DNA of 54,767 bases from Calothrix sp. CSU_2_0 (GTDB lineage Bacteria > Cyanobacteriota > Cyanobacteriia > Cyanobacteriales > Nostocaceae): contig JAAUPE010000034.1 of NCBI GenBank assembly GCA_012034595.1, positions 1 through 54,767 of the forward strand. The letters are read 5' to 3'. Made by a program: the position numbers and the translations under genes. The notes under the pieces are model-generated. The model made no database searches and was not told the origin of the DNA. It saw nothing but the letters and a program-made list of their open reading frames with translations. Below are positions 16,424-25,448 of this stretch, one piece after another. The stretch's first letter is position 1. Every line of letters begins with the position of its first letter.

Positions 16424-19400
16424 TGAGTAACTCATCTCCCGAAATAGATTACCAAGCTTTGCTCAAAGATGCACTAGTTTCCATGCGGGAATTACAAGCA
16501 GAAATTACAGAAATAGAGCAAAAACAAACAGAAGCGATCGCAATTATCGGAACAGCTTGTCGTTTTCCTGGTGGTGCGAATAATCCGGAAGCATTTTGGC
16601 AGTTATTACAGAATGGTGTGAATGCAGTTGGTGAGATACCCAGCGAACGTTGGAATGTGGATGCATACTACGATAAAAATCCAGAAGTGCCGGGGAAAAT
16701 GTATACCCGTCATGGCTATTTTATCGATGGAGTAGACCAATTTGATGCCCGTTTCTTTGGAATTTCTCCCCGTGAAGCTGCTGGAATTGACCCTCAACAA
16801 CGGCTATTGTTAGAGGTATCCTACGAAGCATTGGAACGAGCAGGACAATCTCCCCAACAATTAAAAGCCCAACAGTTAAAAGGCAACCGTACGGGAGTAT
16901 TCATTGGCTTATGTTTCGATGACTACGCAAAATATAGTGTTTTATCTGGTGATAATACTCAGATTGATGCATTTAACAGCTTGGGAAACACCCGCAGTAT
17001 GGCGGCTGGACGCATTGCCTACTTGTTAGGGTTACAAGGTGCGGTGATACAACTTGATACAACCTGTTCATCTTCCCTTGTCGGTGTACATTTGGCTTGT
17101 CAGAGTCTCCGTAATGGTGAATCAGATATGGTTTTGGTGGGGGGTGTGAACTTAATGTTATCCCCAGAAGTGACCATCGGCTTTTGTAAATTAAAAGCTT
17201 TAGCACCAGATGGACGCTGTAAAACCTTTGATGCAGCAGCAGATGGATATGGACGGGGGGAAGGTTGTGGTGTAGTTGTGCTGAAAAGATTGTCAGATGC
17301 ATTAGCAAGTCATGACCCAATTTTAGCAGTGATTCGTGGTTCAGCGATGAATCATGATGGTGCAAGTAATGGATTAACTGCACCAAATGGAACCGCACAG
17401 GAAATAGTGATTCGTCAAGCGCTCAAAAATGCACGTTTGCAACCATCACAAATTCAATATGTAGAAACCCACGGAACGGGAACAGTTTTAGGTGATCCCA
17501 TCGAAGTTTTAGCGTTAGCAAAGGTTTTTGGGGAAGGTAGAAGTTCAAATAATCCATTACAAATTGGTTCGGTGAAAACCAATATTGGACATTTAGAAGG
17601 TGCTGCGGGAGTTGCTGGATTAATTAAACTAATTCTCGCATTACAACATCAACAAATTCCGCCACATTTGCATTTTCAGCGACCAAATCCATACATTCCT
17701 TGGGATAAATTAGCTGTTAGGATTCCTACGGAGTTAACACCTTGGCAATCGACATCTCAAAAGCAAAGATTAGCGGGAATTAGTTCTTTTGGGATGAGTG
17801 GAACGAATGTACATGTAGTTTTAGAAAATATAGAAAACCTCTCTCTAAATCGCGCTCGTACAAGGAGAGAGACTTGGAAATCGAATAAAAATAATATAAA
17901 TAATTCTCTCAATATATTGACACTTTCTGCGAAAACTCCCCAAGCTTTGCAAGAATTGGCTGAGAGATATATAAATTATTTGGAAGAGCAATCAGATACG
18001 GATTTTGATAACATTTGTTTTACTGCAAATATTGGGCGATCGCACTTTAATCACCGTCTTGCATTAGTTGCTAATTCCTGTGTTGATGCTAGGGAAAAAT
18101 TAATCAATTTCCAAAATACCATCAATCCAGAATTTCATCACAAAAAAATTGCTTTTCTCTTCACTGGACAAGGTAGTCAGTATGAAAATATGGGTAGGGA
18201 GTTATACGAAACTCAACCAACCTTCCGTCATCACATCGATAACTGTTGCAAAATCCTCGAATCTCACCTAGATATAGATTTACGTTCCGTTTTATTTGAA
18301 AACACAACCCCTAGAGAGAGGCGAAATTTCGCGTCTTTACATCAAACTATTTATACGCAACCAACTTTATTCATCCTCGAATATGCTTTGTGTCAACTCT
18401 GGCTATCTTGGGGAATCATACCCAATTATCTCATGGGACACAGCGTTGGTGAATACGTTGCAGCCTGTATTGCTGGGGTATTTAGTCTAGAAGATGCACT
18501 CAAACTGATTGCTAACCGCGCTCGTTTGATGCAACAACTGCCGCAAAATGGGAAAATGGTAGTAGTTGCAGCATCAGTAACAGAAATCAGTAAATACCTA
18601 CAACCCTTTACTCAACAAGTATCTATTGCTGCGATAAACTCACCAGAGAATACAGTTATTTCTGGAGAAAAAAGTGCGATCGCGCAAGCTATCCAAATAC
18701 TAGAAAATCAAGGTATTAAAATAACTGAGCTTTCTGTCTCCCATGCTTTCCATTCGCCATTAATGGAGTCAATTACCAGTGAATTTATGGAGGTTGCTAG
18801 TAGTATTTCTTATTCTCAACCTCAAATTTCCATAGTTTCTAATCTGACAGGAAAAGCGATCGATATAGAAATTGCGAGTGCGGAATATTGGTGTAATCAC
18901 ATCCGTCAAACGGTACAATTTGCTGCGGGGATGCGGACATTAGCGGAGGAAAACTGCGAAATATTTATTGAAATTGGTGCAAAACCGACTTTATTAAGTA
19001 TGGGAAGAATTTGCCTAAATGAAACAGAAAATCGGATATGGTTAGCTAGTTTGCGTTTTGGACAATCTGATTCCCAGGTGATGTTATCTAGTTTGGCATC
19101 ACTGTATATCTTGGGAATTGATATTAATTGGCAAAGTTTTTTTGGTGAGGAACCACATCAGAGAATTATTCTACCTACATATCCATTTCAACGTCAGCGT
19201 TATTGGGTAGAAAAGGTTATGATAAGAAATCAACATCAGAATTTCTATCAACATCCTTTATTAGGAGATAAATTACAGCTAGCTAATTCTGAAAAGTTAT
19301 ATTTTCAAAGTCAAATAAATCAACATCAACCAAGATATTTACAGCAACATCGAGTATTTGGTAGTGTTGTTATGCCTGCTGCTGGTTATATAGAAATGCT

Positions 19401-22400
19401 GCTGTCAGCGACTAAAGAAATATGGGAAGTTCATAATTTATCTATCAAAAACATTACTATTAGCCAAGCCTTATTAATTTCTAGCAATAGCAAAATAGCT
19501 CTTCAATTGGTGATAGATATTGCTGCTAATGGGACATATCGATTTGAGATATTCAGCAAAGATAATGCTATCCAAAACTCTGCTATTGATACATCATGGA
19601 TAAATCATGCGAGTGGTTTTATAGATGTCTCTTCAACCCTGACAAATGTAAATAACATTAATTTAGCTGAATTGCAAATCGCATGTCCTGAAAATATCAA
19701 CATTCAAACTTATTATCAGACTTGTCGAGCATTGGGAATTGATTATGGTGAATTATTTCAAGGCATAAAAAGCTTACATAAAGGAGAAAAGCAAGCTTTA
19801 GGAGAAATTTGTTTATCAGAATTAATCACGGAAGTATCTTGCTATCAAATACATCCAGCTTTATTAGATGCTTGTTTGCAAGTTACCGGAGTAGCTTTAC
19901 TAGATTCACAGGATAAAACAGCGTATTTACCTGTAGGGATAGAACAAATCAATTGGTATAGCAATATCAATTCAAACAATCAGATTTACAGCTACGTCAA
20001 ACTACGCGATAATCTACACAACTCAACAAATACCTTGCTCGCTGATTTAGAGCTATTTCATTCAGATGGGAGATTAATCGCATCTATTCAAGGATTAAAA
20101 ATTCAATCAGTTAAAAGTAAAGAATCTAATAACTGGCAAGATTGGTTATATCAAATTGAATGGCAAAAACAACCAATTATTACATCAATAAAAACTCAAG
20201 ATATTATTAAATCTAATTTATCAATTCAATCAAACTTAGAAACATACATATCTTTAATTACAGACTTAGAAGAGTTGAGCGTCACTGCTATTATCAAAGC
20301 ATTTCAGCAGTTAAAGTTCCCTTTTCAAATTGGTGAAGAATTTTCTGTCGCTATAGCAATTCAGAAAATGGATATTATTAGTAACCAAGAAAGGTTATTT
20401 AATAGACTATTGCAAATACTGGAAGAAGAAGGCTTTTTAAAAAGAAGTGCTGAAAAATGGCAAGTTTTAACTAGATTAAATTATCCCGAAAATATAGACT
20501 ATTTTACTAAGTTACATCAAACTTATCCGAATGCCACAGCCGAACTTAATTTGCTCAATCGCTGTACCAATAATTTAGCGAAAGTCTTACAAGGTAAAAT
20601 CGAAGCAGTACAATTATTATTTCCTAACGGAGACTTTAGTGATTTAATCCAACTTTACCAAAATTCACCAATTGCTCAGGTAATGAATAGTTTAGTGCAA
20701 CAAGCTGTAATGGCAATTGTTGAGCAAATACCATTAGGTAAAACTATCCGCATCTTAGAAATTGGTGCTGGTACTGGTGGAACTACAGCTTATTTACTAC
20801 CAGAATTATTTTCAAACCAAAAACAGCGAAAATGTGAATACTTTTTCACTGATGTTTCACCTTTATTTTTGAGTAAAGCACAACAACGATTTGCTGAATA
20901 TTCTAGTGTAAATTACCAACTTTTAGATATTGAAAAATCTATATCTTCCCAAGGATTTACAGAAAATAGTTTTGATATTGTTATTGCTGCTAACGTTATT
21001 CATGCCACCCAAAATTTACAGCAAACTGTCACCAATATCAAACAATTATTAGCTCCTGCTGCTTCTTTAGTTCTCTTAGAAGGTGTATATCCAGTTCGTT
21101 GGTTAGATTTAATTTTTGGTTTAACTGAAGGATGGTGGAGATTTGAAGATGAGGAATTACGTCCTGATTATCCGCTAATTTCCGCAGAGAAATGGCAGAA
21201 ATTATTAATGGATGGGGGATTTGATGATTGTGTTTTATTAAATTCTCCAGGAGATAATTTTGCAGAATCTCTACATCAACAGGCTGTAATTATTGGGAAA
21301 ATACCTATTTATTCTGTACCTGAATATTGGATAATTTTAGCCGATAAGCAAGGAGTTGGTCAGCATTTAGCTACATCTTTACAAGCAAAAGGTAAGAATT
21401 GTCAGCTTATTTTCACTGATTCGGATTTACCTAAAGATATCTCTCCATCGCACCTAATTAATCTTTGGGGTTTAGATGTACCTGATACTGATAATTTAAC
21501 AACAGAATCACTTCATGAATCAGAAAAAACACTTTATGATAGTGTGATGAATTGGTTGCCGAAATTAATATCATTACCAACTCCTTCCCAATGGTGGCAT
21601 ATAACTCAAGGAGCAGTGATTACAGGTTTAGAAAATTCTGGCAATTTAGATAATAATTTAGGTTTAGCAGCATCGATATTATGGGGAATAGCAAAAGTAA
21701 TTCGACTAGAACATCCAGAATTACAGTGTCATTGTTTAGATTTAGATTCTGGTTATTCACCTCAACAAAAAGTCGATATTTTGTTGCAGGAATTAATCGT
21801 AAATTCTCCCGAAGAGGATATTGTTTGGCATGGAAATAATCGATATGTAGCTAGACTTGCTCATATAGATAAAAAAGTTACACAAAACATCTGTACAACA
21901 AATTCCGGCAAACAATTGATGATTCATCAACGAGGAACCCTCGAAAATCTACAATTTGAAACCGTGGATCGTCGTTCTCCAAATTTAAACGAAGTAGAAA
22001 TTTCCGTATTAGCAACAGGATTAAATTTCCGTGATGTCTTAAACGCTTTAGACTTATATCCTGGAGAAGCTGGACTTTTAGGTTGCGAATGTGTCGGTAA
22101 AATAGTCGCTATTGGTGCAGAGATTGAAGATTTCCAAATTGGACAAACCGTAATGGCTTTGACAAGTGGCAGTTTTGGGGATTATGTAACCGTAGATAAA
22201 GCGATGCTTGCACCCATACCTAATAACTTGAGTGTATTAGATGCGACAACAATTCCTGCTGCTTTTGTTACAGCATTTTACGCTTTACACCACTTAGCTA
22301 AAATCAGTAAAGGCGATCGCATTCTTATTCACGCATCTACAGGTGGTGTTGGTCAAGCAGCTATCCAAATTGCCAAGCTAGCTGGTGCAGAGATATTCGC

Positions 22401-24075
22401 AACCGCAAGTCCAGGGAAATGGAATGTGTTACGCTCTTTAGGTGTACAACATATTTTCAATTCCCGCACTCTCGATTTTAGTGAGGAAATTCTCGCTCAA
22501 ACCCAAGGAGAAGGGGTAGATATTATTCTCAATTCTCTAACTGGGGATTTCATACCTCGTAGTTTAGCAGTTCTCAAACCCCAAGGGCAATTTATCGAAC
22601 TTGGTAAAATTGGAATTTGGCAAGCAGAACAGGTACGGCAAATTAAACCAGATATTAATTATTTCCTGGTAGATTTAGTAGATTTGTGCCGACGAAAACC
22701 TGAATTAATTCAAAGTATTTTTCAAAATATACTACAGGAATTTTCTAGAAATAAACTCCAATCTTTACCAAAACAAGTATTTCCAATTACACAAGCTATC
22801 GATGCATTTCGCTATATGCAGCAGGGTAAACATACCGGGAAAATAGTAATAGAAAATAGGAGAGAAGAGAAAGAAATAAATAGCCAAGGTACTTACTTAA
22901 TTACAGGTGGTTTAGGTGGTTTAGGTTTGTTAGTGGCTGAGTGTTTGGTCAAAAAAGGCGCTCGTCATTTGGTATTATTGGGACGGAATAAACCCCAAAC
23001 CGACGCACAATTCCGAATTCAGGAAATGGAAGCAATTGGTGTAAATATCACAGTTGCTCAAGTTGATGTTTCCCAACAACAAGATTTAGCAAATATCTTG
23101 ACAAAAATCACAGAATCCGGATTCAAACTAACTGGAATTATCCATGCTGCGGGTATATTAGCTGATGCTGCATTACTACAAATGGATTGGCAAAAATTTG
23201 AAAAAGTTCTCGCAGCTAAAGTTTTAGGAGCTTGGAATCTGCATACTTTAACTCAACATCAACCTTTAGACTTCTTTGTCTTATTTTCCTCCGCAACTGC
23301 CCTATTTGGTTCCCCAGGACAAGCAAACCATGTTGCAGCAAATACCTTCCTCGATAATTTAGCTAGAGTTCGCACGAATCAAGGATTGGCAGGAACGAGC
23401 ATTAATTGGGGTATCTGGTCAGAAATTGGTTCTGCGACTAAAGCTACTACCCAAATGCAGCAACGGGGAATTAATGCGATCGCACCTAGTCAAGGTATCG
23501 AAATTTTTGAGTATCTTTTGTCTCAAAATATTTCTCAAGTGGGGGTTGTACCGATTGATTGGCAAGTATTTGGAGGTGAAATATCTTCTCGATTTGTGGA
23601 AAGGTTTTTATATCATCCAGATATATATAATACATCTAAAACAAATATATCTATCCAAAAAGGAACATCATCACAAATATTACAACAGATATCTGTAGCA
23701 GGTGAAGATAGCTATGAATTGCTTGATATTTATGTTAGAGGAGAAATAGCCAGAATCTTAGGATTTCAGCTTAATGAAATTAATCCCAAAGCTGGATTTT
23801 TTGACTTAGGAATGGATTCATTGACAGCAATTGAATTTAAGAATCGCTTGCAAATTGACTTAGAATGTTCTCTCCCAGCAACTGTTGCTTTTGACTATCC
23901 AACAGTGGAAGCATTAGTTAAATATTTGGTAGAAGAAATATTGCAATTAAATTCTCCAGAACATGAATTGATTGTAGTTACAAAGTCAGATGGATATTCG
24001 GAATCATTGAGTGAATTATCAGAATATGAACTTACACATTTATTAGCACAGGAATTAAAGGAGTTACAGCAATAA
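16423..24075 (+). CDS. Highly reducing type I PKS module: KS-AT-DH-cMT-ER-KR-ACP
   Basis: The 2550-residue protein has an N-terminal docking coil (1-33). The KS (about 36-470) has DTTCSSS Cys215, His350 in ETHGTGT and His390 in KTNIGH. The AT (about 575-865) has GHSVGE Ser674 and HAFHS, a malonyl-type signature. The DH (about 943-1230) has HRVFGSVVMP His976 and HPALLDACLQ Asp1149. A C-methyltransferase (about 1390-1620) carries LEIGAGTGGT. The ER (about 1837-2142) carries HASTGGVGQAA. The KR (about 2155-2400) carries TGGLGGLG, and the ACP has GMDSL Ser2466. A C-terminal helix LSEYELTHLLAQEL follows. It should extend the loader's acyl chain by a two-carbon unit, add an alpha-methyl group and reduce it fully. 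The KR catalytic Tyr position reads His (GQANHVAAN). The frame is intact over 7.65 kb, unlike the next gene. There is no thioesterase. Confidence 0.95.
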   Translation: MSNSSPEIDYQALLKDALVSMRELQAEITEIEQKQTEAIAIIGTACRFPGGANNPEAFWQLLQNGVNAVGEIPSERWNVDAYYDKNPEVPGKMYTRHGYFIDGVDQFDARFFGISPREAAGIDPQQRLLLEVSYEALERAGQSPQQLKAQQLKGNRTGVFIGLCFDDYAKYSVLSGDNTQIDAFNSLGNTRSMAAGRIAYLLGLQGAVIQLDTTCSSSLVGVHLACQSLRNGESDMVLVGGVNLMLSPEVTIGFCKLKALAPDGRCKTFDAAADGYGRGEGCGVVVLKRLSDALASHDPILAVIRGSAMNHDGASNGLTAPNGTAQEIVIRQALKNARLQPSQIQYVETHGTGTVLGDPIEVLALAKVFGEGRSSNNPLQIGSVKTNIGHLEGAAGVAGLIKLILALQHQQIPPHLHFQRPNPYIPWDKLAVRIPTELTPWQSTSQKQRLAGISSFGMSGTNVHVVLENIENLSLNRARTRRETWKSNKNNINNSLNILTLSAKTPQALQELAERYINYLEEQSDTDFDNICFTANIGRSHFNHRLALVANSCVDAREKLINFQNTINPEFHHKKIAFLFTGQGSQYENMGRELYETQPTFRHHIDNCCKILESHLDIDLRSVLFENTTPRERRNFASLHQTIYTQPTLFILEYALCQLWLSWGIIPNYLMGHSVGEYVAACIAGVFSLEDALKLIANRARLMQQLPQNGKMVVVAASVTEISKYLQPFTQQVSIAAINSPENTVISGEKSAIAQAIQILENQGIKITELSVSHAFHSPLMESITSEFMEVASSISYSQPQISIVSNLTGKAIDIEIASAEYWCNHIRQTVQFAAGMRTLAEENCEIFIEIGAKPTLLSMGRICLNETENRIWLASLRFGQSDSQVMLSSLASLYILGIDINWQSFFGEEPHQRIILPTYPFQRQRYWVEKVMIRNQHQNFYQHPLLGDKLQLANSEKLYFQSQINQHQPRYLQQHRVFGSVVMPAAGYIEMLLSATKEIWEVHNLSIKNITISQALLISSNSKIALQLVIDIAANGTYRFEIFSKDNAIQNSAIDTSWINHASGFIDVSSTLTNVNNINLAELQIACPENINIQTYYQTCRALGIDYGELFQGIKSLHKGEKQALGEICLSELITEVSCYQIHPALLDACLQVTGVALLDSQDKTAYLPVGIEQINWYSNINSNNQIYSYVKLRDNLHNSTNTLLADLELFHSDGRLIASIQGLKIQSVKSKESNNWQDWLYQIEWQKQPIITSIKTQDIIKSNLSIQSNLETYISLITDLEELSVTAIIKAFQQLKFPFQIGEEFSVAIAIQKMDIISNQERLFNRLLQILEEEGFLKRSAEKWQVLTRLNYPENIDYFTKLHQTYPNATAELNLLNRCTNNLAKVLQGKIEAVQLLFPNGDFSDLIQLYQNSPIAQVMNSLVQQAVMAIVEQIPLGKTIRILEIGAGTGGTTAYLLPELFSNQKQRKCEYFFTDVSPLFLSKAQQRFAEYSSVNYQLLDIEKSISSQGFTENSFDIVIAANVIHATQNLQQTVTNIKQLLAPAASLVLLEGVYPVRWLDLIFGLTEGWWRFEDEELRPDYPLISAEKWQKLLMDGGFDDCVLLNSPGDNFAESLHQQAVIIGKIPIYSVPEYWIILADKQGVGQHLATSLQAKGKNCQLIFTDSDLPKDISPSHLINLWGLDVPDTDNLTTESLHESEKTLYDSVMNWLPKLISLPTPSQWWHITQGAVITGLENSGNLDNNLGLAASILWGIAKVIRLEHPELQCHCLDLDSGYSPQQKVDILLQELIVNSPEEDIVWHGNNRYVARLAHIDKKVTQNICTTNSGKQLMIHQRGTLENLQFETVDRRSPNLNEVEISVLATGLNFRDVLNALDLYPGEAGLLGCECVGKIVAIGAEIEDFQIGQTVMALTSGSFGDYVTVDKAMLAPIPNNLSVLDATTIPAAFVTAFYALHHLAKISKGDRILIHASTGGVGQAAIQIAKLAGAEIFATASPGKWNVLRSLGVQHIFNSRTLDFSEEILAQTQGEGVDIILNSLTGDFIPRSLAVLKPQGQFIELGKIGIWQAEQVRQIKPDINYFLVDLVDLCRRKPELIQSIFQNILQEFSRNKLQSLPKQVFPITQAIDAFRYMQQGKHTGKIVIENRREEKEINSQGTYLITGGLGGLGLLVAECLVKKGARHLVLLGRNKPQTDAQFRIQEMEAIGVNITVAQVDVSQQQDLANILTKITESGFKLTGIIHAAGILADAALLQMDWQKFEKVLAAKVLGAWNLHTLTQHQPLDFFVLFSSATALFGSPGQANHVAANTFLDNLARVRTNQGLAGTSINWGIWSEIGSATKATTQMQQRGINAIAPSQGIEIFEYLLSQNISQVGVVPIDWQVFGGEISSRFVERFLYHPDIYNTSKTNISIQKGTSSQILQQISVAGEDSYELLDIYVRGEIARILGFQLNEINPKAGFFDLGMDSLTAIEFKNRLQIDLECSLPATVAFDYPTVEALVKYLVEEILQLNSPEHELIVVTKSDGYSESLSELSEYELTHLLAQELKELQQ
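18317..18336. repeat. Near-palindrome agaggcgaaa|tttcgcgtct inside the AT domain
   Basis: Ten-base arms with one mismatch meet at the centre; the repeat codes for RERRNFAS within the AT. It looks like a decayed in-frame copy of the gagacgcg-type repeat. Confidence 0.6.
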
Positions 24076-24103
24076 AAATATTAATTAATAATTCATCAAT
24101 TTT

Positions 24104-24122
24104 AGAGAGATATATCGTCTCT
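24104..24122. repeat. Decayed palindromic repeat between the two PKS genes
   Basis: agagagatatatcgtctct, followed by ac, differs by one missing base from the perfect form agagacgatatatcgtctct. It is the only structure in the 69-base gap between the PKS genes. Confidence 0.6.
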
Positions 24123-24144
24123 ACATTATAACTAAAAAAATAAT

Positions 24145-24513
24145 ATGGAAAATCGTAATTTAATTCAAGATGCTCTGCTACAATTGCGGGATTTGCGAGG
24201 TAAACTCAAAGCTGTTAATGATGCAAAGACAGAAGCGATCGCAATCATGGGAATGGGTTGTCGTTTCCCTGGAAATGTTGAAAATCTAGATGATTTCTGG
24301 CAATTATTATCCCAAGGGATTGATGCGATTACAGAAATACCAAATAACCGTTGGGATATAGAAAAATTTTATCATTCCAAACCTGGTATTCCTGGTAAAA
24401 TATATAGTCGCTACGGTGGATTTATTGGGAATTTACAAGATTTTGATGCAGATTTTTTGGCATTTCTCCCCGTGAAGCTGTTTCCATTGATCCACAACAA
24501 AGAATTTTATTAG
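24145..24513 (+). CDS. PKS2 fragment 1: docking coil and KS N-terminus
   Basis: The first frame of the broken PKS starts MENRNLIQDALLQLRDLRGK (a docking coil like that of the first PKS) and enters the KS with IAIMGMGCRFPGN and SRYGGFIGN. After QDFDADF the frame is lost at the T6 run; adding one T restores FGISPREAVSIDPQQR in the next frame. The last 18 or so residues of this frame are spurious. Confidence 0.75.
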   Translation: MENRNLIQDALLQLRDLRGKLKAVNDAKTEAIAIMGMGCRFPGNVENLDDFWQLLSQGIDAITEIPNNRWDIEKFYHSKPGIPGKIYSRYGGFIGNLQDFDADFLAFLPVKLFPLIHNKEFY

Positions 24514-24545
24514 AAGTTACTTGGGAAGCTTTAGAAAATGCCGGA

Positions 24546-25448
24546 ATGATTCCCGAACAACTTACTGGTAATGCAGTTGGAGTATTTATTGGTATTAGTA
24601 GTAATGACTATTCTAGCCATCTATTAAATCGTCCTTTCACCGATATAGATGCTTATTTAGCAACAGGGAACTCCCATAGTACCGCAGCAGGTCGTCTTTC
24701 CTATACCCTTGGATTTACAGGACCATGTTTAGCTATAGATACTGCTTGTTCTTCTTCTTTGGTCGCGGTACATTTAGCTTGTCAAAGTTTGCGAAATCGA
24801 GAATGTGATATTGCTATAGTTGGTGGTGTAAATCGAATTTTATCGCCAGAATTTACAATTAATTTTTCCCAAGCAAGAATGTTAGCTGCGGATGGACGTT
24901 GTAAAACTTTTGATGCTGCTGCTGATGGTTTTGTTCGTTCCGAAGGTTGCGGTATAATCGTTTTACAAAGATTATCTGATGCTGTAAATTCACAACGACC
25001 AATTCAAGCTTTAATTCGCGGTAGTGCTATCAATCAAGATGGACGCAGTGGAGGATTAACGGTTCCGAATGGTCCATCACAGCAAGCAGTAATTCGTCAA
25101 GCTTTAAAAAATAGTTTGGTCAACCCTACTGATATTAGTTATATTGAAGCACATGGAACGGGTACAGTATTAGGAGACCCTATTGAAATTGGTGCGTTAG
25201 GTGCTGTTTTTGCAGATAGTCATACCTCCAGTAAACCATTATTTGTAGGTTCAGCTAAAACCAATATTGGACATTTAGAAGCAGCAGCAGGAATCGCTGG
25301 ATTAATTAAAGTTGTTCTCGCATTTAAACATCAACAAATTCCTCCCCATCTACATTTTCACCAACCCAATCCCCACATTAATTGGGAAAATATGCGATCG
25401 CAATCCCTACCACTTCCACAGCTTGGAATAGGGAAAAGAAGCGTTTAG
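24546..25448 (+). CDS. PKS2 fragment 2: KS core
   Basis: Carries the KS active-site Cys in AIDTACSSS (codon at 24747), the two histidines in EAHGTGT and KTNIGHLEAAAG, and GGVNRILSPEF. The true frame begins already at 24459 and leaves after HINWEN at about 25390; the residues beyond (RSQSLPLPQL...) are out of frame. It overlaps the next fragment by 67 bases only because both frames happen to be open there. Confidence 0.75.
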   Translation: MIPEQLTGNAVGVFIGISSNDYSSHLLNRPFTDIDAYLATGNSHSTAAGRLSYTLGFTGPCLAIDTACSSSLVAVHLACQSLRNRECDIAIVGGVNRILSPEFTINFSQARMLAADGRCKTFDAAADGFVRSEGCGIIVLQRLSDAVNSQRPIQALIRGSAINQDGRSGGLTVPNGPSQQAVIRQALKNSLVNPTDISYIEAHGTGTVLGDPIEIGALGAVFADSHTSSKPLFVGSAKTNIGHLEAAAGIAGLIKVVLAFKHQQIPPHLHFHQPNPHINWENMRSQSLPLPQLGIGKRSV

